Below are positions 37,062 to 47,067 of a DNA stretch of 64,000 bases, one piece after another (the stretch's first letter is position 1; every line of letters begins with the position of its first letter). The translations under genes were made by a program, and so were the position numbers. The stretch is from Heyndrickxia oleronia (GTDB lineage: Bacteria > Bacillota > Bacilli > Bacillales > Bacillaceae_C). The notes below the pieces were generated by a model, which saw nothing but the letters and a program-made list of their open reading frames with translations, was not told the DNA's origin and did no database searches. The stretch covers positions 1,520,001 to 1,584,000 of the forward strand of contig NZ_CP065424.1 of NCBI RefSeq assembly GCF_017809215.1, read 5' to 3'.

Positions 37062-37398
37062 AAAACCACTCCCTCATCTTATTTCCAAAGACTAAGACTA
37101 CAGACTGCTTATGAAATTGAAGAAAATTTTGTTTTAATGCTAATCAAGCAGTTTAGAAATTATTCTTCAATAAAATTAGAAAAGACTTATTCTCCTCACA
37201 GACAACTCCTTTTTTTCGTGAATTATTGACTTAGATTTCAGACAATTACATTGTACACCTTCTTTTTTAAAATATCCAGAGATAAGAAGGAATTAATATG
37301 GTAATTGTCATAGTATATTATATGAAAATAAAATGAAATTAGTATAATTTTCAGAAAAATAAAATAGCATCTCCATTTCCTGCAAATTTTTTAAAGAT

Positions 37399-37546
37399 GG
37401 CTGTTTTTGTATAGTTTGTAATAATAATAAAGGCTTCCTATAGTTCGTATGAATGATACACTCTTTTTACAGTGAAATAATGAGATCATGCTATATTTAT
37501 TAGTTAAAACTTTATCTAAATAGAAACAATGTTTGTGAACAGAATA
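37399..37546 (+). repeat. MITE-like dispersed repeat, internally shortened copy
   Basis: This 148-bp copy starts GGCTGTTTTTGTATAGTTTG and ends AGAAACAATGTTTGTGAACA then GAATA. Flanking octamers TTAAAGAT (37391-37398) and TAAAAGAT (37547-37554) match at 7 of 8. The part after the left end, including the first half of the interior, is reduced. It lies about 80 bases upstream of pepV. Confidence 0.78.
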
Positions 37547-37629
37547 TAAAAGATTTATTAAATTGATGAAAAGGAGTAAAATAAAAAACGATAAACTTTT
37601 AGAAAATACATAAAATTGGAGTGCTAGCA

Positions 37630-39045
37630 ATGGAAAAGATAAATTGGATGGAAGAGGTTTTAAAAAGAAAAGAGGATCTAATTAAAGATTTACAGGGCAT
37701 TTTAAAAATTAAAAGTGTATTAGACGAAGAAAATAGTACACCAAATGCTCCTCTTGGCCAAGGAGTAAAAGATGCTTTGCAATATTTATTAGATTTAGGA
37801 GAAAAAGATGGGTTTACAACAAAAAATGTAGGGGACCTAGCTGGTCATTTAGAAATGGGAGATGGGAAAGACTTATTGGGTATTCTGTGTCATGTTGATG
37901 TAGTTCCTGAAGGCGATGGTTGGAGTGTTGATCCATATGGCGGGGAAGTGAAAGACGGAAAGATTTACTCTAGAGGAGCTAGCGATGATAAAGGACCTAC
38001 TATGGCAGCATACTACGCGATGAAAATCGTTAAAGAATTAGGTCTTCCAATTGAAAAAAGAGTAAGAATGATCATAGGTACGGATGAGGAAAGTAACTGG
38101 CGCTGTGTCGAACATTATTTCAAACATGAAGAAATGCCATCAATCGGTTTTGCTCCAGATGCCGATTTTCCAATTATTAATGCGGAAAAGGGAATTGCTG
38201 ATTATGATATAGTTCTACCTTTTTCAGTAATTGAAGAACAAGCGGATATTACCCTTCTATCCTTCCAATCTGGACGAAGATATAATATGGTACCTGATTT
38301 TGCATCAGCTGTTTTAACCTTTGACGGGGAGAAAACAGATATTTTACAAAGATATAGTGATTTTCTTCAGAAAATAGGTTTAAAAGGAAAATACTTTATT
38401 GATAATGGGGAGCTACATTTAGAACTTGAAGGTGTTTCCGCACATGGGATGGAACCCAAAAATGGGAAAAATGCCGGGTTATTATTAACAACATTTTTGA
38501 ATGAATTAGATTTAGATACATCTGCCAAGCGTTATATTGATTTTGCAGTGAATATCCTCTTTGATCAATCACGTGGGGAAGGATTGGGAGTTCAGTATCA
38601 GGATGAAATTACAGGAGACCTAACTATAAATGTCGGAAAAATGGTCTATGAAGTAAATTCCGGTGGTCGTTTCGGCTTAAATATGCGCTATCCTGTGACA
38701 TTCGATATGGAAAAAAATAAAAAAATCATTAATGATAAGGTAAATGAAAAGGGATTTGTGATTGAGAATTTTTCTGATTCGAAACCGCACCATGTAGATG
38801 CAAATACTGATCTTGTAAAGACCTTGCAAAAGGTATATGAAGAGCAGACCGGTGAAAAAGCAGAATTATTATCAATTGGTGGAGGAACTTATGCACGTTC
38901 ATTGAAATCAGGTGTGGCGTTTGGAGCATTGTTTCCAGGTAGACCAGATGTAATGCATCAAAAGGATGAATTTATGTTTATTGAGGATTTAATCAAAGCT
39001 ACTGCTATTTATGCACAAGCTATTTTTGAATTAGCTAAAAAATAA
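37630..39045 (+). CDS. pepV: Dipeptidase PepV (M20 family)
   Basis: This is a 471-residue zinc dipeptidase. Metal-ligand and catalytic motifs are LGILCHVDVVPEGDGW, YSRGASDDKGPT, GTDEESNW with the catalytic Glu pair, APDADFP, and C-terminal MHQKDEF. The ATG at 37630 lies eight bases after GGAG; the GTG at 37621 is within the spacer. It probably degrades imported peptides. It is followed by dat with a 28-base gap, so both are likely co-transcribed, coupling D-/L-dipeptide use with D-amino-acid metabolism. Confidence 0.92.
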   Translation: MEKINWMEEVLKRKEDLIKDLQGILKIKSVLDEENSTPNAPLGQGVKDALQYLLDLGEKDGFTTKNVGDLAGHLEMGDGKDLLGILCHVDVVPEGDGWSVDPYGGEVKDGKIYSRGASDDKGPTMAAYYAMKIVKELGLPIEKRVRMIIGTDEESNWRCVEHYFKHEEMPSIGFAPDADFPIINAEKGIADYDIVLPFSVIEEQADITLLSFQSGRRYNMVPDFASAVLTFDGEKTDILQRYSDFLQKIGLKGKYFIDNGELHLELEGVSAHGMEPKNGKNAGLLLTTFLNELDLDTSAKRYIDFAVNILFDQSRGEGLGVQYQDEITGDLTINVGKMVYEVNSGGRFGLNMRYPVTFDMEKNKKIINDKVNEKGFVIENFSDSKPHHVDANTDLVKTLQKVYEEQTGEKAELLSIGGGTYARSLKSGVAFGALFPGRPDVMHQKDEFMFIEDLIKATAIYAQAIFELAKK

Positions 39046-39073
39046 ATAAAATTTTGATGGGAGAGAGAAAAGT

Positions 39074-39922
39074 ATGGAGAAAATTATATTTAATGGAGAA
39101 ATCGTAGAAAAATCAGAAGTGAATATTGACATTGAAGATCGTGGATACCAATTTGGTGATGGAATATACGAGGTTATTCGCGTATACAACGGTCACTTAT
39201 TTACGAAAGATGAACATATACAGCGTTTATATGAAAGTGCCGAAAAAATTTCCATCCGTATTCCATTTTCCAAAAAAGATTTAATGCAGCGATTAGAGGA
39301 ATTGGTTGAAACAAATCAGCTAGATACTGGCATTATTTACTTACAAATAACAAGAGGAACCTATACAAGACAACATGGTTTTCCTAGTGAAGAAATTATT
39401 CCAACATATGTTGCTTATACAAGAGAAATGCCAATTCCACAGGTCTCGATGGATAATGGTGTAAAAGGATTACTAGTAGAAGATATCCGTTGGCTAAGAT
39501 GCGATATAAAGAGCTTAAATTTACTTGGAAATATTTTAGCAAAACAACAAGCGGCTGAGGCTGGTTGTTATGAAGCAATTCAGCATCGTGGAGAGGAAAT
39601 TACTGAAGGATCTTCCTCTAATGTATTTATTGTCAAAGATAACTGTGTCATTACGCGTCCGGCCACTAATCTTATTTTAAATGGTATTACAAGACAAGTA
39701 ATATTAAAATTGTGTAAGGAAAATGGAATAGAATATAAGGAACAAATATTTACGGTTAACGATTTAAAACAAGCTGATGAAGTGTTTATCTCCAGTACAA
39801 CTTCTGAAGTTATGCCAATTGTACAAATTAATGAATTACAAATAAATTCCGGAACACCAGGAAAGATTACCAAAAAACTTCAGAATTTATTTAAACGTGA
39901 AATCGAAAAATTAAGTGAATAA
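39074..39922 (+). CDS. dat: D-amino-acid transaminase Dat
   Basis: Dat interconverts D-alanine/D-glutamate and their 2-oxo acids, providing D-glutamate for peptidoglycan. It has 282 residues, fold type IV PLP enzyme. The PLP lysine lies in RWLRCDIKSLNLLGNILAKQQA near residue 145, and IEDRGYQFGDGIYEVIRVYNG and EITEGSSSNVFIV are diagnostic. It follows pepV closely. AGAGAG precedes the ATG. Confidence 0.95.
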   Translation: MEKIIFNGEIVEKSEVNIDIEDRGYQFGDGIYEVIRVYNGHLFTKDEHIQRLYESAEKISIRIPFSKKDLMQRLEELVETNQLDTGIIYLQITRGTYTRQHGFPSEEIIPTYVAYTREMPIPQVSMDNGVKGLLVEDIRWLRCDIKSLNLLGNILAKQQAAEAGCYEAIQHRGEEITEGSSSNVFIVKDNCVITRPATNLILNGITRQVILKLCKENGIEYKEQIFTVNDLKQADEVFISSTTSEVMPIVQINELQINSGTPGKITKKLQNLFKREIEKLSE

Positions 39923-39934
39923 AATTAAAATAAG

Positions 39935-39968
39935 ACCCCATAAGCTTTGTTAACACTTATGGGGTTTT
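39935..39968. terminator. Convergent terminator after dat
   Basis: ACCCCATAAG / CTTATGGGGT stem with TTTT; it includes the 3' codons of the minus-strand gene. Confidence 0.8.
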
Positions 39969-40156
39969 GTTATGTAATTATTATTGGGGGATAATTTTTT
40001 TAAATGGTCAAATTTATGTATTTTTTGTATTTCGGTATGATGGACTAATAAAATATTTTTTCTGTAAAGCCTTTTGATTTCACAGTATCCACTATCATAT
40101 AAAAAAAAGATCTCATATTCCTCCCCGTTATAAATAACCTTTTCTCCCTTTTTCAC
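39950..40156 (-). CDS. Small basic protein of unknown function
   Basis: This is a 68-residue protein with a GTG start preceded by AAGGGAG. The core MKKGEKVIYNGEEYEIFFLYDSGYCEIKRL looks like a small beta-barrel (SH3/KOW-like) and has the feel of a conserved Bacillus hypothetical protein. Its last codons lie in the terminator hairpin shared with dat. No function can be assigned. Confidence 0.65.
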   Translation of the reverse strand: MKKGEKVIYNGEEYEIFFLYDSGYCEIKRLYRKNILLVHHTEIQKIHKFDHLKKLSPNNNYITKPHKC

Positions 40157-40318
40157 AAATCTATTCTCCCTTCATACAATTCTGTATCCTTTACCCAATA
40201 AAACTAAAAGAAAACCTTGTTGTCATTTCAATATATGTAGGAAAAAATAGAAATATGTCATATTCAAGAAGAAATTTGATAAAATAGGAGTAACACAAAC
40301 TTTATAGAGGGTGACCTA

Positions 40319-40882
40319 ATGCAAAGCAGACATTATTTTTTTGCTGTTCCCATTCCTTCTGCTATAAAAAACAAACTATTTGAATGGTGTGATGAAATTA
40401 AAAAAGATTATCCTTTTAAGCGATGGGTTCATCCAGAAGATTATCACATCACACTTGCTTTTTTAGGTAATGCCGAAATAAATCAATTAAATTTAGCACT
40501 TAATTTGATGAAAGAATCTCTTATAGAAATTAGTAGTTTTCGTTTACAGATCAATCATATAGGCATATTTGGAAGAAATGAGACTCCAAGGATTTTTTGG
40601 GCTGGTGTACATGAATCGAATGAATTAAACAAACTAAGAGTAAATGTGTATGAAAAATGTATACAGTCTGGATTTCAATTAGATGAAAAACCATTTCGTC
40701 CTCATATTACTTTGGCAAGAAAATGGGAGCAATCATTCGGTGCATTCTCATTATCATCTCTACAAGAAAAGTTTATAAAAATGGAAGAATTCAATATAGA
40801 GGAAGTTGTACTATATGAAACCGTTCTTGAAGCGGTTCCTAAATATCAAAAAAAAGCAAGCATATATTTGGGTGACGAATAG
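40319..40882 (+). CDS. thpR: RNA 2',3'-cyclic phosphodiesterase ThpR (YtlP)
   Basis: This is a 187-residue member of the 2H phosphoesterase superfamily. Both catalytic HxTx motifs are present: YHITLAFLG near residue 42 and PHITLARKW near residue 130. The family opens 2',3'-cyclic phosphates on RNA ends; the older LigT name refers to in vitro RNA ligation. GAGGGTGA precedes the ATG. It heads a run ytlP-ytlQ-ytlR. Confidence 0.9.
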   Translation: MQSRHYFFAVPIPSAIKNKLFEWCDEIKKDYPFKRWVHPEDYHITLAFLGNAEINQLNLALNLMKESLIEISSFRLQINHIGIFGRNETPRIFWAGVHESNELNKLRVNVYEKCIQSGFQLDEKPFRPHITLARKWEQSFGAFSLSSLQEKFIKMEEFNIEEVVLYETVLEAVPKYQKKASIYLGDE

Positions 40883-40905
40883 GTAGAAAAGGAAGTAGTA
40901 ACAGC

Positions 40906-41865
40906 ATGGGACAATTAATAAAGTTACAAGATTATATTTCACGATACGAAATGGATCCGTTTAGGTATCCAGCACAGTATGCAAGACTAAAGAAACAACA
41001 ATGGGACAAATTAAAGGATCGTTGGGAAAATAGAGAGGAACAAATCCAACTTGTTTCGCCTATAGGGAATGAGCATGTGGAGAATAAACGGTCAACATCG
41101 ACCAATATTATTAGACGATTATTTAAGAAAGGAAAAATAGAAGAAGAGACCGTAGACAAACAACCAATTAACAAAGAATCATTGTTTCAATTTATGCCTG
41201 AATTAACGTATTATCCGGATTCAATTGATGAGTTGAAGCAGTTATTCTTAGATCAGCTATTTTCTTTCCAAATGAAATGGGCAAGTTCGACAATAGTAGA
41301 AAAATCTTTTCCTGACCAAAGATACTATCGAAATGAAAATTTAAAATACTTATTGCAACGTTTTCCTGATACTTTTTTATTTTTATATGAACCGATCTTC
41401 TTGTTAAAAAAAGCTCCGATTGAAATGGAGGTTATCTTAATTTCTCCAACTGAAGTATGGTGCTTATCCTTCTTAGACCAAGAAAAGGATGCAGTGTACC
41501 TTGGGTCAAATGAAAAATTTTGGATAAAAAGATCAATTGGGGGAGAAAGCAAAATTTTAAACCCTGTCATTGCACTGAATCGCATGTCAAAAATAATCAA
41601 ACAATTATTAAATAAATATCAGCTCGATATCCCGTTAAAAAAGGCTGTTATATGTAGAGATGGGTATATTGATTTTCCTAATGCACCGGCTGATCTTGTA
41701 TTACTGGAAAAAAGATCCTACCCTACATGGTTTCAACAGCAAAGAAAATTACAATCACCTTTAAAGCATGTCCAATTAAAGACAGCAAAGATTCTCCTAG
41801 ATTATTGTCAGACGACTTGTTCAAGAAGACCAGAGTGGGTTGAACAAGAAGGGAATGAGGAATGA
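40906..41865 (+). CDS. ytlQ: YtlQ-like protein, possibly NERD-related
   Basis: This is a 319-residue soluble protein starting MGQLIKLQDYISRYEMDPFRYPAQYARLKKQQW. The central part (FLYEPIFLLKKAPIEMEVILISPTEVWCLSFL, KFWIKRSIGGESKILNP) could be a degenerate nuclease-related (NERD-like) domain, but I cannot see a clear catalytic set. Position between thpR and the lipid kinase matches B. subtilis YtlQ. AGGAAG precedes the ATG, 23 bases after thpR. Confidence 0.72.
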   Translation: MGQLIKLQDYISRYEMDPFRYPAQYARLKKQQWDKLKDRWENREEQIQLVSPIGNEHVENKRSTSTNIIRRLFKKGKIEEETVDKQPINKESLFQFMPELTYYPDSIDELKQLFLDQLFSFQMKWASSTIVEKSFPDQRYYRNENLKYLLQRFPDTFLFLYEPIFLLKKAPIEMEVILISPTEVWCLSFLDQEKDAVYLGSNEKFWIKRSIGGESKILNPVIALNRMSKIIKQLLNKYQLDIPLKKAVICRDGYIDFPNAPADLVLLEKRSYPTWFQQQRKLQSPLKHVQLKTAKILLDYCQTTCSRRPEWVEQEGNEE

Positions 41866-41871
41866 GGAAGT

Positions 41872-42822
41872 ATGGAGAAAAGGCTTGTATTTATTGTAAA
41901 TCCTTCGGCTAAAAATGGAGTAAGCAAAAAGATTTGGAATAAGCTAAACTATAAGCTGGATAATATTCCATATGAGGTTTTCTATACAAAACATCAAAAA
42001 CATGCACAGGATCTAGCGCATTCTATTGCTCTATCAATATCTGATCCTATTTTAATGGTTGCAGTTGGTGGTGACGGTACCATCCATGAAGTAATTAATG
42101 GTGTTGTTTCATTTCAACATGTAACGATTGCTTATATACCAGCAGGTTCTGGTAATGATTTTGCTAAAGGCTACAAACTTCCTATAAAACCGGATGAATG
42201 TTTAGCTCACCTATTGCAAATGAAGGAAAATGAAGGAGTTTTTTTCGATACAGGAAAATATACGAATAAAACGGGTCAAGGGCATTTTGTTAATAGTCTA
42301 GGTGCAGGATTTGACGCATCAATTACTAGAAGGGTGAATTCTTCCTTTACAAAAAAGTGGTTAAATTTTTTAGGTTTAGGAAAATTAGTTTATGCTTTGT
42401 TCATGCTAATAGAGCTTTTTCGATATCGCCCAACTACGATTTATCTTGTCATTAACGGTGTTGAATATACTTTCGAAAGAGCATGGTTTGTAACAATATC
42501 TAACCAAGCCTTCTACGGTGGGGGGATGAAAATTTCTCCACTGGCAGATCCGGGAGATGGCGAATTAAATATAACAGTTGTTTCGGAAATTTCAAGAATA
42601 ATGATCTTATTTATCTTTCTTAGTGTATTTTGGGGTGGCCATATAAAATTTAAAGCTGTTCATTTGCTCAAAGGGACAGATATTCTCATTCATTCAACGG
42701 CTAACATTCCTGTTCATGCTGATGGTGAGTTTGCAGGTGAAACACCAGTTCAAATTAAGGTCTGTCCTCATTCGTGGAAATTAATAAAAACATATGAAAA
42801 TGTGAAACAACTAATTGCCTAG
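41872..42822 (+). CDS. ytlR: Diacylglycerol-kinase-family lipid kinase YtlR
   Basis: This is a 316-residue DagK/sphingosine-kinase-like protein. N-terminal VFIVNPSAKNGVSKKIW and the nucleotide motif MVAVGGDGTIHEVINGV near residue 66 are intact, with PAGSGNDFAKGYKLP. The C-terminal domain has HADGEFAGETPVQIKV. A specific lipid substrate is not predictable; DgkB-like and other paralogues share this architecture. It starts six bases after ytlQ, so they are in one operon. Confidence 0.88.
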   Translation: MEKRLVFIVNPSAKNGVSKKIWNKLNYKLDNIPYEVFYTKHQKHAQDLAHSIALSISDPILMVAVGGDGTIHEVINGVVSFQHVTIAYIPAGSGNDFAKGYKLPIKPDECLAHLLQMKENEGVFFDTGKYTNKTGQGHFVNSLGAGFDASITRRVNSSFTKKWLNFLGLGKLVYALFMLIELFRYRPTTIYLVINGVEYTFERAWFVTISNQAFYGGGMKISPLADPGDGELNITVVSEISRIMILFIFLSVFWGGHIKFKAVHLLKGTDILIHSTANIPVHADGEFAGETPVQIKVCPHSWKLIKTYENVKQLIA

Positions 42823-42964
42823 GTTAAAACAACTTGACGAAAAATGTCATAAAGAATAAAATTTATTTAAAGATCTTTATAAAGTCGATAAATGATATGA
42901 TTTATGCAGTTTTTTATTTATATAAATCTGCGGACAATATTTTAAAATCTGTATTAGTAAAGGT

Positions 42965-43057
42965 GGCTATTGTTGTACGCCGTATCAATAGCTATCTTTT
43001 TTATTCTTATAGGCTTTTTATACTGTTTAAGGTCTAAATCTATTTACGAAAACAGCC
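42965..43057 (-). repeat. Possible short reversed MITE-like derivative
   Basis: The right boundary TTTACGAAAACAGCC is the complement of the repeat's left end (GGCTGTTTTCGTA). The left boundary is GGCTATTGTTGTACG. The 93-bp interior is not recognisable, and no target duplication is found. The rest of the 306-base ytlR-ytmP gap shows no supported gene. Confidence 0.35.
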
Positions 43058-43128
43058 ATCGTATATATCTTAGTACTATTTTTTGCTGTAATTAAAATGG
43101 TGATGGGCGAAACAATTGAAGGTGAATG

Positions 43129-43902
43129 ATGTTGGAACACATACTTGGTCAAGGTTGGGAAATAACCCCAGCCGGTGGGGCAACGGGAGAAGCGTTCTTT
43201 GCCAGACATCAAGAACAAAAATTATTTTTAAAAAGAAATTCCTCTCCTTTTTTAGCTGTATTATCGGCTGAAGGGATTGTACCAAAGCTTGTCTGGACAA
43301 AACGGACAGAAAATGGGGATGTCATCACGGCACAGCAATGGCTAAGTGGGCGAGAATTAAAGTCTCATGAAATGAGCCAAGATATTGTTGCTAAGCTATT
43401 GAAAAAAATCCATGAATCTGGTCCATTACTTTCTATGCTGCTTCGGTTAGGTAAAACTCCAATTGAAGCTAATATGATACTGGAACAAATAAAAACTGAA
43501 TTAGATCATGACCTACTATCAACACCCATTATTCAGTCATCTATCTATTATCTCGAAAATGAGCTAGCAAATATTAAAAGCGAAGAATACGTCGTATGCC
43601 ACGGAGATATTAATCATAACAACTGGCTGTTATCAGAAGACAACCAGTTGTATCTAATTGACTGGGATGGTCCAATGATCGCCGACCCTGCTCTGGATAT
43701 TGGGATGCTTTTATATTTATACATTGATCGACAAAACTGGGATCAGTGGTTAAAACAATATGGCCTTCATCTAAATGATCATCTTTTATTACGGATGAAA
43801 TGGTATTATATTTCACAGTCTCTCTTGGCCGTACAATGGAATAAAAGTAAAAATCGCATAAGTGAAGTGAATGATTGGCTAGATCGGCTTTCTGCCGTAT
43901 AA
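43129..43902 (+). CDS. ytmP: Aminoglycoside-phosphotransferase-fold kinase YtmP
   Basis: This is a 257-residue APH/choline-kinase-like protein. The catalytic loop is VVCHGDINHNNWLLSED, followed by the metal-binding YLIDWDGPMIADPALDIG. The N-lobe is short (GGATGEAFFARHQEQKLFLKRNSS). It is the B. subtilis YtmP family, sometimes annotated thiamine- or choline-kinase-like; the substrate is not established. GAAGGTGA precedes two adjacent ATGs (43126, 43129). It lies beside ytzH and trmB as in B. subtilis. Confidence 0.85.
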   Translation: MLEHILGQGWEITPAGGATGEAFFARHQEQKLFLKRNSSPFLAVLSAEGIVPKLVWTKRTENGDVITAQQWLSGRELKSHEMSQDIVAKLLKKIHESGPLLSMLLRLGKTPIEANMILEQIKTELDHDLLSTPIIQSSIYYLENELANIKSEEYVVCHGDINHNNWLLSEDNQLYLIDWDGPMIADPALDIGMLLYLYIDRQNWDQWLKQYGLHLNDHLLLRMKWYYISQSLLAVQWNKSKNRISEVNDWLDRLSAV

Positions 43903-43964
43903 TTTAAGGTCTCTTTCATAACTATCTTTAATTGAAGAGGTAAAAAATCTGTGCAAGAGCCGTT

Positions 43965-44243
43965 TTAATTATATATATTCATTTGATCTACCCATTCAGA
44001 TATATTCTCTTGATTTGATTCAATATGGAAATCCAAGTGTTGAGTATATTGACCATTTTGACTGTAATTGAATACTTCCTGTAAAATAGGTTTAATATTT
44101 TCATGAATATTTGGATTTACCATTAATGATTTAACTAAGCGTTCCAACTGTTCACATTCGGCAACAGAGCCACAACAATCAACTTGGTGATTGTTTAAAA
44201 TATCTTTTAATAAGGTCATTTGATCATGATGACTAAGAGGCAT
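43965..44243 (-). CDS. ytzH: YtzH family protein
   Basis: This is a 92-residue protein starting MPLSHHDQMTLLKDILNNHQ. The conserved VDCCGSVAECEQLERLVKSLMVN and SQNGQYTQHLDFHI are strongly YtzH-like. The ATG at 44243 follows AAAGGAGG; the longer open frame upstream is not used. Its function is unknown, although the CCG...C cluster could bind metal or form disulfides. Confidence 0.87.
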   Translation of the reverse strand: MPLSHHDQMTLLKDILNNHQVDCCGSVAECEQLERLVKSLMVNPNIHENIKPILQEVFNYSQNGQYTQHLDFHIESNQENISEWVDQMNIYN

Positions 44244-44350
44244 GAGCAACCTCCTTTCAGTATTAGTAAAAAGGAATCCACAATTATTTTGTGAATTCCT
44301 TTTGTCTTTATGCATGATGAACTAAAAAATTCATATTGAGGTGTATAGAA

Positions 44351-45004
44351 ATGCGATTGAGACATAAACCATGGGCAAAAGAAAAACTAATGGAATATCC
44401 CCAATTTGTGGTTCAAACTCCTGAGAAATATAAAGGAAAATGGGGAGAACTATTTAATAATGATCATCCTATTCATATTGAGGTTGGAACGGGAAAGGGA
44501 CAATTTATTGTTGGGATGGCAAAAGCAAATCCTGAAATAAACTATATTGGGATTGAAATGCAGGATAGTGTAATTGTTTCGGCATTGGACAAGTTGATCG
44601 ATGAAGAGCTTACAAACATAAAGTTATTAAATATCGACGGAAGTAATTTGAGTGATCTCTTTGCAAAAGGGGATATTGAGCGGGTATACTTAAACTTTTC
44701 TGACCCTTGGCCAAAAAAGAAACATGCGAAAAGAAGACTAACTTATAAAAGCTTTCTTAAATTATATGAAGGATTATTAATTGATGGTGGAGAAATTCAT
44801 TTTAAGACAGATAATCAGGGATTATTCGAATACTCGCTTCAAAGTTTTTCTGAATACGGGCTGCTATTAAAATATATTAGCTTGGATCTGCATAATAGTG
44901 AGTTTGAAGATAATATTATGACGGAATATGAAGAAAAATTTTCTGCAAAGGGTCAACGGATTTATCGCTGTGAAGTGAAGTATCAAAATGAAGCGAATAA
45001 CTAA
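44351..45004 (+). CDS. trmB: tRNA (guanine46-N7)-methyltransferase TrmB
   Basis: TrmB forms m7G46 in the variable loop of tRNA. The 217-residue product has SAM motif [19 protein letters not shown] near residue 43, [11 protein letters not shown], and the diagnostic [23 protein letters not shown]. The ATG at 44351 follows GAGGTG; a TTG at 44336 contains that site. A strong terminator follows. Confidence 0.95.
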   Translation: MRLRHKPWAKEKLMEYPQFVVQTPEKYKGKWGELFNNDHPIHIEVGTGKGQFIVGMAKANPEINYIGIEMQDSVIVSALDKLIDEELTNIKLLNIDGSNLSDLFAKGDIERVYLNFSDPWPKKKHAKRRLTYKSFLKLYEGLLIDGGEIHFKTDNQGLFEYSLQSFSEYGLLLKYISLDLHNSEFEDNIMTEYEEKFSAKGQRIYRCEVKYQNEANN

Positions 45005-45010
45005 TTCAAA

Positions 45011-45053
45011 AAAGCGGCTACCCTTGTAATCATAGGGTTGCCGCCTTTTTATT
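45011..45053. terminator. Bidirectional terminator trmB / LTA-synthase-like gene
   Basis: AAAGCGGCTACCC / GGGTTGCCGCCTTTTT (one G:U) with T runs on both sides. Confidence 0.85.
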
Positions 45054-46905
45054 ATTCTGCCATTTTTTCATCATTGAATCGTAATAAATCACCGAATATC
45101 ACATTATCTGAGAAGTTTAATTCATTTTGAACTCGATCAAAATAAGGTGTACATTTGCTCATTTTCACTTTAACGCCTGTTAATTTATTGTAACAAGCAT
45201 TTTCTGTAAAGGTGTATTTTTTCGTTACAAAACTACCATCCCTAAATACAACAAGATCCTTCGGCTTTTTAGAAATTAAACTATGACCAAAATCAATCAC
45301 AGGCTTCTCAGGGTGAATACCAAGTAGATCAAGTATCGTTTGTCTAATGTCTGTTTGACCTCCAATGGTCTTAATGATTTTTCCCTTTTCTCCCGGAATA
45401 TGAATAATAAAAGGCACTTTTTGAAGATCGATTTGTTCATTAGGTGTAATTTCTTTATCTAATACTTGTTCAAGTTCTTTATGGTAGCTTTTTGATATAC
45501 CGTAATGATCACCGTATAAAATGATGATGGAGTTATCATATAACCCATTTTTTTTCAATAGTGTAAAGAAACGTTTAATTGCTTCATCCTCATAGCGAAC
45601 TGTACGGAAATAACGATGAACTAAATCAGGATTTTCTTCGTCATCTTTAAGAAATTGATCTTCCGGTTCTAATAAAAACGGGAAGTGATTGGTTAATGTT
45701 AAGAACTTTGCATAAAAGGGCTGTGGCAAATCTTTTAAATAGGGTATGGATTGCTCAAAAAATGGAATATCTTTTAAACCGTAGTTCACACTATTTTCCT
45801 CAGAAACATGATAATATTTCTTCGAAAAAAATTGATCATATCCCATCGTTTCATACATATTTTCACGATTCCAAAAAGTTTCATCATTACTGTGAAAAAC
45901 GGCACTATAATACCCATCTTCTTTTAAAATTTCTGGTAATGCATAGAAATCATTCCTTGGCCTTCTGACAAAAACAGAACCGCCAGATAATGGGTAGAGC
46001 CCGTTATCTATCATAAATTCAGCATCAGATGTTTTCCCCTGGGCAGTTTGATGATAGAAGTTAGGGAAATACAAGCTATCTTTTAAAATTAAATTGAGAA
46101 ACGGCGTAATTTCCTCGCCGTTAATTTTACGATTAATGACTAATTGCTGTGTTGATTCGAGAGAGATTAATATGACATTTTTCCCCTTTGCCAATCCGCT
46201 CATTGAGGACGGGGGTGCGTTTGAATTTAATTTATTTATATACTTAGTCACATCATCAACATCGGTACTATCTGCAAACGCACGCTGGACAGACATTTTA
46301 GAATTGAATAGGATATCGTAGATATGGTAATTAAAACTCCCCAGCGTTTTGACTAGGTTTTCTCTGTCATATGATTTTTTAAAAAGCTGTGGATTCTCAA
46401 TGAAACCACTTAAAATGACAAGAATGATAAGTGCAATACTACTACATATCATTGATGTTCTTTTAATTATGGTTAGCGGTAAACCTTTATCTACTCGTTT
46501 CACGAGTAACCAGGCTAAAATCGCAATATCAATAAATAGCAAAGGGTCGGTCCAATTAATGAGTTCTAATGTACTTTGACTTAATCCGCCTACATTTTGA
46601 AATTGAAATAAAACAGGAACAGTAATAAAATCAATATAAAAACGATAATATAAAATATTTCCATATAAAAGACCAGTTAGTAATATGTATAAAACCATAA
46701 AAGCTGTTTTTCTAACTTTTTTTGGAAAAAACAAACTAATCCCTAAAAATAATCCAATTGATCCAAGTGGATTCACTAATATTAGGAATGTTTCAAGAAA
46801 TGTACTCGTTCTTAGGTCAAATTCAAAGAAGTATATCACAAGTGTCTTTAGCCATAATACTATAACGGCTAGTATATAGAAGGAAAAACTATTTAGTTTT
46901 TTCAT
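45052..46905 (-). CDS. Lipoteichoic-acid-synthase-like polyglycerolphosphate transferase
   Basis: This is a 617-residue membrane enzyme: about five N-terminal membrane segments (residues 5-190), then an extracellular sulfatase-fold domain. Catalytic landmarks are ILISLESTQ (metal Glu), QTAQGKTSDAEFMIDNGLYPL with the nucleophile Thr, and LYGDHYGIS (metal Asp-His). It belongs to the LtaS/YfnI/YqgS/YvgJ group; sequence alone cannot say which. The ATG at 46905 is nine bases after GAGAGG. B. subtilis has no such gene between trmB and ytzB, so this is a lineage-specific insertion or relocation. Confidence 0.88.
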   Translation of the reverse strand: MKKLNSFSFYILAVIVLWLKTLVIYFFEFDLRTSTFLETFLILVNPLGSIGLFLGISLFFPKKVRKTAFMVLYILLTGLLYGNILYYRFYIDFITVPVLFQFQNVGGLSQSTLELINWTDPLLFIDIAILAWLLVKRVDKGLPLTIIKRTSMICSSIALIILVILSGFIENPQLFKKSYDRENLVKTLGSFNYHIYDILFNSKMSVQRAFADSTDVDDVTKYINKLNSNAPPSSMSGLAKGKNVILISLESTQQLVINRKINGEEITPFLNLILKDSLYFPNFYHQTAQGKTSDAEFMIDNGLYPLSGGSVFVRRPRNDFYALPEILKEDGYYSAVFHSNDETFWNRENMYETMGYDQFFSKKYYHVSEENSVNYGLKDIPFFEQSIPYLKDLPQPFYAKFLTLTNHFPFLLEPEDQFLKDDEENPDLVHRYFRTVRYEDEAIKRFFTLLKKNGLYDNSIIILYGDHYGISKSYHKELEQVLDKEITPNEQIDLQKVPFIIHIPGEKGKIIKTIGGQTDIRQTILDLLGIHPEKPVIDFGHSLISKKPKDLVVFRDGSFVTKKYTFTENACYNKLTGVKVKMSKCTPYFDRVQNELNFSDNVIFGDLLRFNDEKMAE

Positions 46906-47067
46906 GCCATTCATCCTCTCTATCTCCATTTTAAAAAAAGTAAGATACCTTTTACAAGCAAAATTGAATTTATTTTACATAGTTATTTCTGTATCATTAA
47001 AGGTTTAAAAATATATCATGGATAATTTTGAATATGATAAACTATAGGGAAATAGGAGGTATGATGC

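Noticed and set aside
42834..43037. 67-codon plus-strand ORF between ytlR and ytmP
   Set aside because: No ribosome-binding site, AT-rich composition and partial overlap with the repeat remnant; not supported as a gene.
43908..43961. Another short repeat fragment after ytmP
   Set aside because: GGTCTCTTT...AAGAGCC resembles the ends only weakly and has no interior match or target duplication.
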